Both the position numbers and the translations under genes were made by a program. From the NCBI GenBank assembly GCA_905221605.1, contig CAJNDS010002779.1:357177-421176 (forward strand): a DNA stretch of 64,000 bases, read 5' to 3'. The stretch comes from Symbiodinium natans. Lineage: Eukaryota > Sar > Dinophyceae > Suessiales > Symbiodiniaceae. Below are positions 1 through 13,878 of this stretch, piece after piece (position 1 is the stretch's first letter; the number at the start of each line of letters is the position of its first letter). The notes under the pieces are model-generated. The model did not search any database and was not told where the DNA came from. It was given only the letters and a program-made list of their open reading frames with translations.

Positions 1-3000
1 ATCAGCAGGGCGTGGCATAGTTGAAGCGTGGAAGTATCACGATGTATCCAAGCACATATGGGGAGCACGGCCAAGCTTGTTGGATGAATGCCAGGCCGCG
101 CGGCTTCGGGTCTGCCAAAGCAGTGCAAAAAATGGCCTTGCAGTGTGCCACCCGCAGCGCCGCTCTCTTGTTGCTCGGCTTTTGTGCGGTTGATGTCTCG
201 TTGCACTTGGGCTGCGATCAGAAGGTCCCATATTAACAGATGATGCAGGAGGGACATTTGCAAGCTTGGGGGCATGTCGCGCAAGTCCGCGATTGTGTTG
301 TCGAAAGTACGCTTCGATGTCGCGATGGCGTTACGTACCCTGTGCTTTCTGCAGGCCTTATGGTCGAGTCGCGTTGTGAGATGCTTTGCACTTGCCGGCG
401 TTCTGCAGGGCCGCTGCACAAGCGGCCATGGGCCATGCGTGCTGGAACATCTGCAGAGCTTCAAGCGTTGAACTTTGCAGAGCAGGAGCCCAAATCTGAG
501 AAGCCGCCCCCCGAAAATTCGCGAAAGCCCTGCGAAAGTCCAGTGAAGGCTTCGGCGAGACGACATGTCTGTCGCCCTCCGAAGACCATCGCTGTGTCTC
601 TTCATCGCCTCCGCAGGTTGGTACGCTATACACCTGAGATGAGGCGTGAAGCGCCAGCTCAGTACAACCTGCGCGGGGTCCTTTTGTTCCTGTGCGAGTG
701 GACGAGGATTCAGCCCTACATGACAACTACAGCTACTACCACGGCTGGCACCATGGATGCAGCGTCAGAGCTTTGGGCAGAGTGTCGATTTCCAGACTTA
801 CATGAAATCCTTTGACACCGGCCGGTAGGCCAGACTCTGCCCATCCGCACCCCACGGCTTAAGTTGGACTTCGAAAACGCAAGCTCATTGGAGGGAGCTG
901 CCCAACATGGGCCACTATGCCCTATAACCCCTTAAAAAAGGCCCTGTATAGGGTTGATTACGGGGATTGTAGGGCCGAATAGCCCGTCCTGGGCCATGAT
1001 AAAGCGCGAACGATAGGGGACACTCTGAGAGCGACAACCCACAAGTCAGCTGAGCAAGAAACCTTGACTGTAGCTCAGATTCAACTCAATACTGTGTTGT
1101 GCACGTAGATGGAGTGTCGGAAGTCATGTTACTTTCATGAACCTGTCTGAGTGCGAGACATTCGGGAAGACTGGCTCGCATCCACTCGCATCCACCTCCT
1201 GCCTCCGCATTGCTGGACGCGAAAGCTGCCCCCTTGGAGCCGCAACATCGTCACGCCATCGGCCACCCTAATCCGTAAATCCTGGAAGCTAGAATCTCGA
1301 AGAGAGAAGGCGCCGACTTGTGCGCAAAGTCCACGCTTGCCGTGCCTGGCAGCTGAGAGCCCGTTTTCAGCACCCTGGACAAAGTCCATGTCCATGCTTA
1401 CAAGTACCAGCTCGCCAGCTGAGAGCGAAAAGCCCAGCCAGCTTTCCACACCCTGCTTCATCAGGAATCGCACGCCAATGCTGTCAGAAGCTCGCTTTGG
1501 TACGGTCTCTTGTGTCTGTGATTGGCTGCAAGCCGGCACATGGTCTGCCAAGCCTCAACAAAGAGCCGAAGACTGGACGAAATGGACACATGTCACCTCT
1601 TGCTGCATCAGATTCTTGCCGTAATGTCAATATGCGAAGCATGGCCATGGGCGCAGACCTCCCAAGTACGGCCTATGGGCATGTCGGAAGCTCTGCTTCA
1701 GGGGTGAGCTGGCTTGTCATGCTCAGTGATGTCTGTATGATGCTAGAATCTGACAGAGCGTCTGTCAAATCACACAGGACATGCGACCGGATCTGGAAAC
1801 CTCAGAAACTGAAGACAATCCACGGATGCTGAAGTCAGGGCTTCCAGAACTTCATGTAGCCCACTCCTACATGCCCGATGAATCTCCAGCGCCAGACGTC
1901 ACTCAGAAGCCGCTGCTTGCAAAATGCCACAGACCTAGCTTCAAAAAGCCAATGACCTGGAGAGTGGGCAGCGCAAGCAGTGCGCCGACAGCAGCCAGAC
2001 ATTGGAGCCTGCTTTAGGGGGGGTCGGTTTTAGGGTATACTAGCGCTTAGAGAGATGACTGCCAGATCCAAGCAATGTTGTTGTGCTTTTGGACCTGCCG
2101 GTGCGGTGTCTACCTGGCACGGGCCTTGACTCAAACGGCTTAAATCCCTTACCCCAGTTTACGGCCTCGAGAGCCAAGAGGTTCTCCAGGTTCTCCCCCC
2201 TTCCACAGCTAGCGTTTAGTGCTAAGCGGGCAGTTACTTTGCCTCTTCACGTTGTGATTGACGGCAGCAACTTTTGGCACGACCGATGCCGACGGATTAC
2301 CTTAGGTTCACAGGCCTCTGAGAAACATCGACTCGAATGCCAAACCGTGCCATGCCATCTGCCCCAGTGTGCGCGGGCGACATGGCACGACTTCACAAGG
2401 CCACATCTACCGAGGCACGCCTCGCCCAGAAGCATCGCGGAAGCTGCTTCTGCATCTTAACCACCAGTTGCGCAGACTTATGGCACCTTGGGAGGATGCT
2501 GACATGATGCCTACCTGATTGCATCAGGCTGGCAGACATCTCAGCCAAAGCTGCTTGGGACAGGCCAATACCTGCCCAGGAGGGGTGCCGCGAAGAACGA
2601 CCAGAACGCCTTGTCGTAAAACAGGTGGTTTTGACAAGAAGGGAACGCTTAGGAAAGGATCGAGTCTTGCAAACCTGCCATTTTGGGGATCCACACCTCG
2701 GGACCTGCAAGTTTACCCAAAAGGCCTAGTCCGAAGATCGGGCGCCTACTTGACCCCTGAGTTGCTCCTTCGACAAGGCAGGGGCAGCGATGCAAACCTC
2801 AGATCCAGTTGAGGCCCAAAAAATGTGACAAAGGCTGTCTGTGCTGCGCCGGCCCTACTATGCCATAAAAGTCATACCAAGAAAGTAAGTGCTGCGTGCA
2901 TATGCCCACGGCTCACAGAAGGAAAATGGAGACATAGCTCGGCCATTACAAAGTCTGCATGGTGCACATCCAGGCCGCGCAAGAGAACAGCGGCTGCACT

Positions 3001-3299
3001 GGTGTGACATTCATGCGAGAGAGCCTACGCAATCTGTCACGCTTGTGCAAGATGGATGCCGAACACTGCACGCAGGCAGTGGACAAGTCGAAAGCCGCTG
3101 CCTGTCGGCCAGCATGGCAAGTTTTTAGCACTCCTGACTTATCAGGAGAGATGCATCATGCAGTTTCTGCTGACATGTCACAGGAGAAAGGCGGGGAGTG
3201 GCATTGGCTAGGAAGTGGCATGTCAATGTAGAGGATGCCATGGTCCTAATTCTGCCCAGCCTCCGTCGTTTGAGGCCAGCAGTCAGAGAGGCATAACAG
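1..3299. other. Gene-free stretch, no supportable feature
   Basis: Open frames of up to about 190 codons occur on both strands, but none shows a recognisable motif, a plausible exon-intron pattern or protein-like composition. In GC-rich dinoflagellate DNA such frames arise by chance. A few short telomere-like TTTAGGG words are present. I see nothing else here. Confidence 0.5.
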
Positions 3300-4300
3300 T
3301 TACACGGTGGCCAAACCGAGCAGATTGCACTGGTTACGACTGTTCCGCGTCAAGCTGAAGCTCCACGCGCTGGCACCGCGTGCCGAGCAGAATATCGTGG
3401 AGACCTCGCTTTTCCCGGCAGAACCAAGTAAGCAGCCGCGCGCTGCGTCTGAGAGCTGCCGCAGCTTGTTCTGGGCGGCCACGAGATCAGCCCAAATGAG
3501 GCTTGGGTTCTGCAACTCCGGTAAGCTCGTTGCTGGCCGCCTGGGCAAAGTCCTGGTCGGTCTCAAACAGGCAAGCGGAGGCCAGGAAGGACAAGGACGG
3601 TGCCAGTAACGCTAGTAGCCAGCGGGACAAGGGATGCTTCGTGCGAGCGCAACTGCTGCAGTCCGAGGTTGCAAGAGGCTCAGAAGTGGAAAGCTACACA
3701 TTCTGGAAATGGGGCGTCGGCGGACCGGCACCTCGGTATACCTCGGTGCTGCGGATCACTGCATGTCGCAGCAGGCAGGGCATCTTCCAAGAGCATGGCC
3801 GGTGGCAGAGACTTGCGCGGACCTCTGCTCGAACTTGTTTGCGACAGGGCGCGCTGAAAAAGAGAGGCTCAACACATCATGACGGGACACAAGCGGTGTG
3901 GCTCGAATGCGCCGATGCCTCCATCGACCTCAGAACGTGTCGAGCATCAGGTCAACTCAAGCAGTCTCAATCAATCTGCGCACATGCTCTGCAACCGGCA
4001 TGGAGTTTAGGACTCGGAAAGACGACCCTGGAGCTGAAAGCGTCGTCCCTTCTCGCGCACTGGCGGCTTCAGCCCCTGGGAAAGTAGCGCTTGGCAGCGC
4101 ATTCTTTCGGCTGCATCCAAACCTGGATGCAGCTCGAACCTGAGAGGCCGAACGTCCTGACTGCCGCAAGCAAGACATCCATGGCAACAGGTAGTGCCCA
4201 AGCAAATGTGCCGGAATGGCCGTGGGCTTTGAGGAAGGATGCTGCGCAGCGCGAGTCCAGACTCATAGGCTTGTTTCCCATCACGTGGTGACCGTGGTGA
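3300..4300. repeat. Segmental duplication, copy A (partner at 9.12-10.13 kb)
   Basis: Long shared blocks occur in the same order in both copies. They include the runs around 3386-3610 and 9222-9440, 3683-3719 and 9489-9525, 3909-3956 and 9760-9807, 3999-4060 and 9841-9900, and 4177-4245 and 10018-10080. Similarity looks like 85-90% with several indels. The minus-strand frames of both copies share a stretch reading NPSLIWADLVA.QNKLRQ, but I recognise no protein family. It could be an old duplicated non-coding segment, a gene fragment, or a repeat family with two members here. Confidence 0.8.
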
Positions 4301-6106
4301 CGCGGGGGCCGGGGAAGCATACTGCGCAGAGCGAACATGCCTGGACAATTGCCCGCCGATCGCTTCGCTCAGGGCGGAAGACAAGAACGCGGATCAAGCT
4401 TGGCGCGCATTTTGCCTGTGATTGGCTTGCAAGCCCTGTGAACACAGCTTCTTTCAGTGACGGTGAATATGAGCGTGCTGTATAGGCGCGTGCCGGTGGG
4501 ACGTGGTACTGGGCAGGCAAGCTAAAACGTCATGAAGATGAGGAATGCAAGTTTGCTGGCAGCGCAGAGCCAAAAAGGACTAATCTAAGTGAGGAAGCCG
4601 GCCTCACCCAGGGAAGGCCTGAAGCGCAGTGGCCCTTCCCACTTCAGCTATCATGAGCTCTCCTGCGTGAAGCTGCCTGACGTTTTCATGTGCCGCATTC
4701 TCGGAGCAGATGAGCAGCCCTGTAGGTTACATGAATTACATGACTGACTCCTTCGAAGCTCAAGCGTCCCACAGCCGTCCCATCTGCGCAAATGCCCTTA
4801 AGGCACTGTCCACACTCCAAATGCCGCATGACAGATGCCGGCAGACAGTACTGGACAGCTTTTGGACGGACTATGCGGGCCATTCCGAAAACAGCAAGTG
4901 GCAGGGCTAAGTGGAGTCTAAGAATTCACTGCAACAGCTTCCCAATCTTCGTAGAGAGCACGTAGACTCTGCGGCGACAGCTGTGTGCATCCCTAACCAC
5001 AACCTGCTTGGCCCAAGGAGCGCTGAGACACACTATGCATTACCCCTGGCTGCAAGCTTCTGGTGCAGGGCTGCCGACGGGATCCGCAAGGGCAGTCCTT
5101 ATAAGCGAAAGCCCGATAACCCTGCGTCAGTCACGGAGTCGCCCGGGCATTGGTCATGCAGTGCATGTTTCGCTCCCATCTTCTCACTCGCACGCCAAGG
5201 CATCACTTGGCCTCCGTGACATCCAAACCCCCAGACAAATTTCAGGGCCGTCATCAGGACAGTCTGCAACATATCCTCAGAACACCAGGAAATCTTGAGA
5301 CAGGATTGCGAGGGCCTAAAGGTACTTGCGGGCGTATGGATGCCAACTTTGCCAAAGGAACAGGCATGTGCACTCCGCAAGGGCCATCAGCCCTATAGGC
5401 CCTTATGCACCCTAGGTCCGCGACGAAGCTATGTTTGGCAATGTGCCCAGAACCGAGAGAGTCCACTGAGTCCACCCCCCCTCTCACACTGCTCCCACAA
5501 ACCCAGGCTGCCGTGGCAGAGCTTCAGCCTTCGCTTGAACCCAGCTTCCCTGCACACGGGTTGGCCTCAAGCGTGGTCTAGACATCTTTTTGAAGCCGAG
5601 AGTGTAGGATGTACACGTGCAACATGCGGTGTTCACCACACATGTTCACCACACATGTTCCCCACATGCGACTTCCTCTGGAAACCTCTGCGAACTCTGC
5701 GAACCTGCACGAACACAAAGCCAACTGCAGCCGCAGGTCCGCGATGTGGGAGGAAAGGTGAACGACATTGAGCCATCAGCTCCGAGTCAGCTCCCCGTCA
5801 AGCGCAGATGCCATCAGTGGTTCTGGCATGGCTGGGCTGGTGGGGAACATGCCACCTGAAGATGAGTTGTCATCGATGGGTTATGAGACCTGCTTACGCA
5901 CACCCGGTAAGCGGCGGTGAATCAGCTGGCAGCAGCACAGCCGCACAAAGTCATCGCAAGATCATCGAACAGGATTCCTCCTCCTTCCGTAGCACAAGAA
6001 CAGGAGCAAGAGACATGTGAGGTCAGATATTCTCCAGTCATGCGCCAAACGGACAGAGCTGGCCACAGGGCAAGTAGCTCTGCAGGTCGCCTTTTGGGGC
6101 TGCAGA
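4301..6106. other. Gene-free stretch with one short tandem repeat
   Basis: No supportable gene. At about 5633-5668 a 13-base word (TTCACCACACATG and variants) is repeated about three times. Otherwise the stretch is unique sequence with only chance open frames. Confidence 0.5.
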
Positions 6107-6201
6107 TTTAGGGGTTTAGGGGTTGAGGGTTTAGGGTTTAGGGATACTGTGTTTAGGGTTTAGGGTTTAGGGTTTAGGGTTTAGGGTTTAGGGATACTGT
6201 G
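6107..6201 (+). repeat. Interstitial telomeric TTTAGGG tract
   Basis: About ten TTTAGGG or degenerate units in the G-rich orientation. The tract carries the insert ATACTGTG twice after a TTTAGGG unit, so part of the array was itself duplicated. Confidence 0.9.
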
Positions 6202-9120
6202 ACAGTTGCCTGATGCCTGGCGCATGCGCCGCGTGTTTTCGCACGGCAAGGCATGGCCTATCCGAAAAAAGGGAATCGCAAGGATGTCTCCGATTGCTTG
6301 GCGAGACCACGCCCAATAAATCGCCGTGTTCAGGCCATCTTTGCAGTGGCTTAAGGTTTCGATGCACCATGAAGTAGCAAGTACATGGACCCTTGGAGTG
6401 TCACACCATCCGGCCAAGTCATCTTGCTGGACATTGCTCTGGCCCGAGCCTTGATGAGGGCACTGACCTCAAAAAAACCGCACTTTCACTCTCTTTGCGG
6501 GTGGAGTGAACGAGGTTAGCGCTGGACTGTCAAGCCATGCAACAGCACACGCATGGGGTGTTGAGAGAGAGCATGATTCCACACACCAACCCATAGAAGG
6601 TCAAGCTGCGTCACGCTTTGGTGACACGGAAGGCATGCAGACTTTCTCAATATCAGATTCGCCTAGCCACCCCAATCGCGTGGGATGCAAAACAAGCCCT
6701 GACCCTTCTCATAGTGTGACCTACAAGCTGAGCCAGGCTGAGAGAGACAGGTCTGCCCTGCACCACCGTACACGCAGTGGGGCAAGTGGAGATGAAGGTG
6801 ATGAAGAACTTGCCAAGCAAACGAAGCGAGCAGGAGGCTGCGCATCACTGGCTTCATGACATGCCATGACCAGAGCGTACTAGTACCAGGTTTTTGCCAC
6901 ACCAACTCGTGTGAAGTCACCCCAGCGCACCGGCAGAGATATAGATAGGAAGTCACTTCAGCGGGCGTTACGTCAGCCCAGCAAGAAACAAGCCCCAATA
7001 GCCCTTGACTTCGTGGTGTGTTTGCACTGTTGACACAAATTGCCACATGAGGTGCACACAGTCAGCAGCGGTTCAAAGTGAGGTTGAAGTCAAAGCAGGC
7101 AAATTCCAGGGCCACGTGCGATCGTCGTCTTAAGGCAGCGTCCCTGTAGACACTACTGCGCTTGATTCACTTGCTCCGGCCGCGAGAGTCCTAGGATTCC
7201 TGTAGTGCGAACAAGAGCAAGGCCGCGCTCAAATATTTGCAAATATCTGATGGGCAGTTTCATGACGACTTCTGAGTCGGCCCCTTGAGAGAAGTGAGGG
7301 ACGGAGGGGGGGTTGGATTTGTGTGCATCTGGCTTCCAGTCTGAGCAGAGATGCTCATTCCATGCGCGCAGTACTTCAACATTGCACGTAATCCGAGCTC
7401 AACCAACCTCTGGGATTTTCAATGCGCCGGCCAACGTCCCAGGCATTCCTGGTCTGTTTTTGGCGTCCGAAGCGGTCCTGGGATGGGGTCTGCAGTGGTG
7501 GCCCCGACTTCCAGCCCCTTGGGCAAATAGGGTGCAACCATGGACCCTTGGGAGCGCGCAGCGTAAAGACGGTCGAGGGATGTAGGGCCTCCATGGCCCA
7601 TCCCGGGGGTTCAGAGCTGATCCTCGAAGTGCGGGTCATGAGATGTCGAGTGCCCGAAGCATCGGCCAACAACCTCCTGGGCAAACTTGATTTGTTGAGC
7701 TTCATCCAGAAAGATGATCGCAGGCGATTCGCGAAGCAAATATCTGCTTCCTTCTCACGCCCTCCGGAAGAAGTCATCGCAGCTCATCAGGTGTATACTG
7801 CTGTGAGAGGATTTGAGCGATGCCCAAGAACATGGGTAGCGAGTCGGGAACGTGCCTTGGTCTTCCCTGTCGCTCTGTCGCGCAAGTCCCAAAGTCCAGC
7901 AAACTAGAACACGCAGGAAGCCATGAGGTTCAACAGGCAGCCCTCACACTCCTGAGGCCAAAACCATCGCTTCCTTGCGCGCCACATCACAGGGGATGTG
8001 TACTTAACGACCAAGGTCCTTAAGATGAGGACGACCTCACTATATGAGAGAAATGCCTCTCTTGTGGGCAACTTGTCTAGAACGGTCGAGCTGAGGGCCG
8101 AACAACCTCAGATCCCTGAGTCCTGATTCCGGATCCTCAACAACACAAGGGGGGGCGCCATAAGATGATTACTAGTGTGCAGTGCCGCTTGCTGTCGGCC
8201 CTAAATAGTTGAAACACACAAGACTTCAACATGGAGGGCTAAGGGAGTAGGGTTTAGGGCCTGCGCACGTGTTCATCTGGAGGGGGGGGGGAGCTGTGGT
8301 GCGCCACGGGCAGAAGCTGAAATCCGGACTCTCCACCAAAATCTCCAGATTACACGGACGACTGGGCCGACTCAATGTGGCTTCAAAGACGAGGCCAGCA
8401 ATGAATCTGCGGTTTCTGCGCTTGCAACTGGCCTGTTCAGCAATGTGGATACCAATGATCGACCAGGCAAGTCGTGGGCGACTGCATTCACGGCATGATT
8501 GAATACTGCTCTCAGCCTCTCAGTGCGGCGGGAATGGAAGGGTGCATTGCCCCCCTCACTGAGTACTGCACGACGCAGAAGCCACACTTTCCGTCAAAAC
8601 GACTTGCCTTGTACGCGCATCTGGACTTGGCCAAGAACAAGAATCTTCGGACCTCCCGGTCCTGACGAGACCCTTACCTGAAACAGACCACCGCCTACTC
8701 CAAGAAACTTATGTTATGTTGAAGAGCATGGTGCGTTTCTGCACCTGAAGCGAAGACATGTTGTGAGAGTTCGGTTGCTTTGAAGACCTTGATGCACACG
8801 AGCTGCTTGCAAGTTGTAGCAGCAAGAAGGTCACGAGGCGCTGACAGGCACGTCTGCCAAGACTTGGTGCAGTGTTGCCGTCGCTTCAAGGTACTGTTGA
8901 GCAGAGCATCGCTGTCTCGGAATCGATTCTATCTCTTCTTGCTGAGCAGTTTGCACTGAAAGGTTTGACCAGCGAAGCTGTCCTGCCAAGGAAATGCAAA
9001 GCGCCATAGCTTGATGGCATGCCCGGACATTTGGATGTTGCAAACCCTAATGTGCTCACTCCACCATTCCACAGCCTCTCTGAGGCAAACAGGAGATAGA
9101 AAGAGCTCAGAAAAGAGTTA
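6202..9120. other. Gene-free stretch
   Basis: Open frames on both strands lack recognisable motifs. A G-homopolymer lies at about 8281-8291, and a single telomeric word at about 8250. No feature beyond this can be supported. Confidence 0.45.
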
Positions 9121-10135
9121 TGCGGAGCTGAAATCGACCAGGCTGCATTGGTTCTGACAGCATCCTGCGAAACTGCACTTGCCCGCATGCTGCTTCGCAC
9201 TGGCATCATCTGCCAGAAGAGCTGAGCAGAATCTCGTGGAGGCCTCCCTTTTCCCGGCACAACCAAGAAAGCAGCTGCACGCTGCGTCTGAGAACTGCCG
9301 CAGCTTGTTCTGGGAGGCCACTAGATCAGCCCAAATGAGGCTTGGGTTCTGCGACCCGGTAAACTCGCTGCTGGCCGCCTGGGCAAAGTCCTGGTCGGTC
9401 TCAAACAGGCAAGCGGAGGCCAGGAAGGACAAGGACGGTGCTAGTAGCCAGCGAACTGCTGCAACCCGAGGTTGCAGGAATTGGCTCAGAAGTGGAAAGC
9501 TACACATTCTGGAAATGGGGCGTCTGCCACATGACTTGCGCCTCGGCGCCTCGGCGCCTCGGCGCCTCGGCGCCCCAGTGCTGCGGATCACTGCATGTCG
9601 TCGCCTGCATTGGATGTGGGGAAGTCGCAGGCAGGGCATCTTCCAAGAGCATGGCAGGCGGTAGAGACTTGCGCAGACCTCTGCTCGAGCTTGTCTGCTA
9701 CAGGGCGCGCTGAAGCAGAGAGGCTCAACAGGTCATGACGGGACATAAGTTGGCTCATGCGCCGATGCCTCCATCGACCTCAGAACGTGTCGAGCATCAG
9801 GTCAACTCTTGGTCTGCGAACGTGCTACCCACAGCAAAAGGCATGGAGTTTAGGACTCCGAAAGACGACCCTGGAGCTGAAAGCGTCGTCCCTTCTCGCA
9901 CACTGGCGGCTTCAGCCCCTGGGAAAGTAGGGATTGGGAGTGCATCCTTTCGGCGGCATCCAAAGCTGGATACAGCTCGAGCCCGCGAGGCCGAACGTCC
10001 GGATTGCAGCAAGTAAGACATCCATGGTAGCAGGTAGTACCCATGCGAACGTACCTGAATGGCCGTGAGCTTTGGGGAATGATGCTAGCGCGGATGTAGG
10101 TCCATAGCCGTGTCTGCCATCATGCGGTGACGGAA
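9121..10135. repeat. Segmental duplication, copy B (partner at 3.3-4.3 kb)
   Basis: Collinear diverged copy of 3300-4300. Copy B carries a tandem expansion of the octamer CCTCGGCG, about four units at 9540-9573, where copy A has only a degenerate CACCTCGGTATACCTCGG. This suggests the microsatellite grew after the duplication. No gene is recognisable in either copy. Confidence 0.8.
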
Positions 10136-11707
10136 AGGTCCGGGAGCACAATTTCCTTAACGCGCGCGACGGAAGCGTGAACTTCGTGCAGCATGAGATG
10201 CTTCATCTTGACTTTTCGGCGGCTCGGAACCTCATCAGTTTTCACTTTGGACGCAATTCAGGCGCCAAGACAGGATGAAAAGGAAGACTTACTGTCCACG
10301 TTGTTGCACCACTTGGCAAAGACCAAGCTTAAGTGCATGTTGTGCAATCACTGTGGCCGCCCCTTTGTAGGGGTGTTTACAGCACACCGGACTTGATATC
10401 TCGGCTAGGTGTTGCACCGAAGCCGGCACATGGTCGATGCAACAAAAATGGCAGGATGCCCCTTCTTAACGTTCGACCTATGAAGGTACACCTGCAGCGC
10501 GGGCGCGAGTAGGCGCAAGCAGGCGCACGTCGGCGTCTGGTGTCGGACTAAGATGTGCATGGGGAAGCAGCGAGGAGGCAGGTCGGCCCCGCCTGGCGAT
10601 GACTGGAAGGTAGCCCTACCTCAGACTTCAGCTATCACGAACTCTCAGTACTCTCAGAACTCTGCCTGGCTTGGGGGACAACTGAAATATCTGAAATGCA
10701 CAGGAGCGCCATTGGAAAACGCCGTCGCTCTTCGAGCCTGCAGTCTACCAGTACCGAAACTGATACACGCGTTGTGCTTCGGTGCCTGACCCTCGATGGC
10801 CTATAGACCCTCAGGCTCTGTGGTTGTCTGGACGAGCCACTCAGCTCTGCAGTTTAGGGTTGATGGTCAAGAGCTTGGCGCACGCAATCTGCAAGATTTT
10901 CAGGTTCACAAGTTTCCGGGGTTCAGGGTGTGGAGTCGTTCTAGGGCTTGCGCGCGCTTTCCAACCATCACATGCCTCATGTTGTTTGAAAGCCTGCGCC
11001 CTCGGGCCGCTCTACTCCGTCTTCCAGGATTTGCGAAGAAGGTGCCAACATGTCAAAAGACCGGCCGGCGCACAAATCCCACAAATCCCAACAGACCAAA
11101 CAACTATGTGGGAAGAAGCCGGCGGGCATCCTGCATGCCGAGGACACTGGGCCTTGCAGGCGGCCGATGGCACAAGGCAAGAAGTCTTGCTTTGCAAGGC
11201 CTGTCCGAGCCAGTGGCTGGTCGACATGAGTTCTGGATGTTCTGGTATCCGATTGCACGTCCAAACACAAGGCACCGATGTCGCTTCCCAAGGCGCGAAC
11301 CTGAAGTAGATGACGAAAGTTGCCCCGCAATGTCTGAGAAGCATCGTGGTCGTGGGGAAAGGCTAGTCCACGACAGGTGGCTTGACAGAAGCGGGAGCTG
11401 TGTGTTCCTTGGAGGCCCTGTCCAGACAGACACAAGGGCAGCTTTGAGGGTCTTTCTTTGGGGGTTCAGAGCCTGGGGGTTTACCTCAATGCGCACGACT
11501 TATGGGCACGGCTATGTTCGCCTCGTCTCGCGCGGTGCCCTTCTCCCAATTCTTCCATGCCTGTGCGCAAGCGGTTTCAGGGGCATTCGAGCAGAATGCT
11601 TAAACATGGGAGAGAACAGGCTTGACAGAGGCTTTCGCGAGTAAGATAAACCCTGCATAGGTTGCGAGGGGCATTCTTGCTCCAGCTGGCAATGACAAAC
11701 TCACGAC

Positions 11708-11750
<43 letters not shown>

Positions 11751-13795
11751 CTGACGATGATGATGATGATGACGACGATGACGATCCCGGATTAGCATGG
11801 CTCTGTGAACAGTGGCAGGTACCTCGATGCCCTTGCGGCTCGAGGAGGTGGAACTGCAGCTTGCGCTGTGCAAGCTGCACCATAACACAAGTCACCCGAA
11901 CTCCACCTGAGGAGAAACTCATGAGCGGCTGCTAGCGAGGCGGCTACAACATCTGTGGCCATTCTGGCAAAGCAACAGAGACGGCTACATTGTCTGGTTC
12001 GAATCTGGCAGGGTGGCAGATGTTGGCGACTTCTGATGCAAAGCTTGTCAAAACTTAGCAACAACCAGTGAGCCAGTTTGGTGCATGCTAGTGCTTTGAA
12101 GCATTATGTCCGGCTCAGGTCCAGACTTGACTGATTTTTGCAGACAAAAGACAGCTTGCTCAAGCCTGCACTCCGACTTTGCATCAGACTTCGACTGCAG
12201 TGTTCACAGCGTTGGCTGCTGCCAGGTTGCACTCTCAAGGAGGCTGCTATCAAGCTGCGAACTCTCACCTGTCCATGTGAGATGTGCTAGAAGCCAGTGG
12301 CAGAGGGCCCTGCAGATGTTGATAGTGAAAGTCGACGAGTTGCCCTACACTGGAGATCTCTTACACACCGAAGACTGCGAGTGAAAAGATGACAGCATCT
12401 CCGGGGAACAGCAACCAATCGTGAGGGCTTGTTGATTACGACTCCATTAAGGAGGCCTTCATCAGCTGGACTCGCGTCCTCCTGCGGCACCCACTGCACA
12501 TGACGGTCGCCCACTCCCTTCCAGGCTCGCGCACGTGGCACGCACCTCTACAACAACCACAGGAAGCGCTGATCACAGAGGTGGAGAGTTTTCGAAAGGT
12601 GGGAGGAAACTTGGCACATTGAGTCTTATGTCGCGGCCTATGAAATAGGCTCAAGGCAGAATGAGTGATTTCGAGGCCTGTTCTGGTCGGAAGGTCGAGC
12701 AGGCCGATGTCTGATAATTCTGCTACCACATCCCACGTTGCAATTTGTCATAACATGTCCCGGCAGAAGCCTTTATTGCGGACTCGGATGCAGTCGAATT
12801 CTTGAGCCTTTCTTTGTGTCTTCGCCCATACTCAATGGGACCGCAGCCTTGGGAGTAAGCTCGCAGCGGCACGTTGAGCCCGTGAATGGTGAAGCTTGAG
12901 GCGCAGAGTGCATCTGCATCTCGGGGTTCTTAGAACCACCCTCCAGTTCTGGCACTGTCCACTGAAACCTTGGACCACATTCCCATCAGCTGTGGGAAGA
13001 TTGGTGATCAGCTCTTGCAGGCTGCCTCCCTGAGGAATTCGAGTGGATGTGGAGGTTGATGCAAGGACTGTGCATCTGCATGGATCCCCATGAGGGCCTG
13101 CGGAGAACTCATCTTTTTGGGCAACACGAAGGGTGGTCCGGCAACGATTAGACCGGGGCATCCTAAACTGAGTTTGTCTCAGGCCCTGCCCCTTGGCGCG
13201 AAGTCCCTTCGCCTTCGGCTAACTTCAAACTCATGCGCAGGGGGACAGTCCTTTCCATACTTTGGGAGACTAGTGGGAAGCCTGGCTCAGTGACTTCTAC
13301 CAAACGTGGCCTGTGAAGGAGGTCTGACAACTCTTGCAGTGAGCTGGGTCATCAGTCTACTGATTGCAAGCCCATGTACAGGAACGGGATGGGCAGCACA
13401 ATGCCGCAAGGTATACGGAGCTGAACATCTCTGCAAGATTCATAGAACTACGCGCACCTTTCCTACCATGGGCTACTCTACACAGCTTTCATGACGCTAA
13501 CCCGGAATCTCCGGTCCACACCTGCTCGTATGGACCGATCCGGAGCAGCCACTACGTGTTGGAACTCATGTTTGATACTTACATGCCCCTTGTCCACCCT
13601 CGTCTCCAATGCTGGCACATACAGATTCAAAAGTTCGCCCCAAATCACACATCCACAGGAGCATCAGAGGCACGCACGAAACCATATGTGAAAGCTGAAG
13701 GAGATGCAGCTGCAGGGGGAACTGACTGCGGATGCTCTTAGTTCCCAAAAGCCTCTCACTGCAGACAAAGCACTTCTCGGGGTTCGGAGGAACGG
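10136..13795. other. Gene-free stretch including a doubtful 282-codon frame
   Basis: The longest open frame is 10796-11644 on the plus strand. It is rich in Arg, Trp and Cys, has no motif, no repeats and no hydrophobic pattern, and overlaps equally open frames on the other strand, so I do not call it a gene. A GAT microsatellite interrupts the region. Confidence 0.4.
11704..11794. repeat. GAT/GAC trinucleotide microsatellite
   Basis: About 28 near-perfect GAT units with a few GAC interruptions. On the minus strand this reads as poly-His or poly-Ser in artefactual open frames. Confidence 0.95.
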
Positions 13796-13878
13796 TTTAG
13801 GGTTTAGGGTTTACGGTTTAGGGTTTAGGGTTTAGGGTTTAGGGTTAGTTTAGGGTTTAGGGTTTAAGGTTTAGGGCC
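13796..13878 (+). repeat. Interstitial telomeric TTTAGGG tract
   Basis: About eleven TTTAGGG units with point variants (TTTACGG, TTTAAGG) and one truncated unit. Confidence 0.93.

Noticed and set aside
10796-11644. 282-codon open frame on the plus strand
   Set aside because: Arg/Trp/Cys-rich, no motif or domain, overlapped by equally long frames on the other strand. Typical of chance frames in GC-rich DNA.
11980-12015. TGGTTCGAATC, resembling a tRNA T-loop
   Set aside because: Flanking bases do not form a proper T stem, and no acceptor, D or anticodon arm can be fitted within 75 bases.
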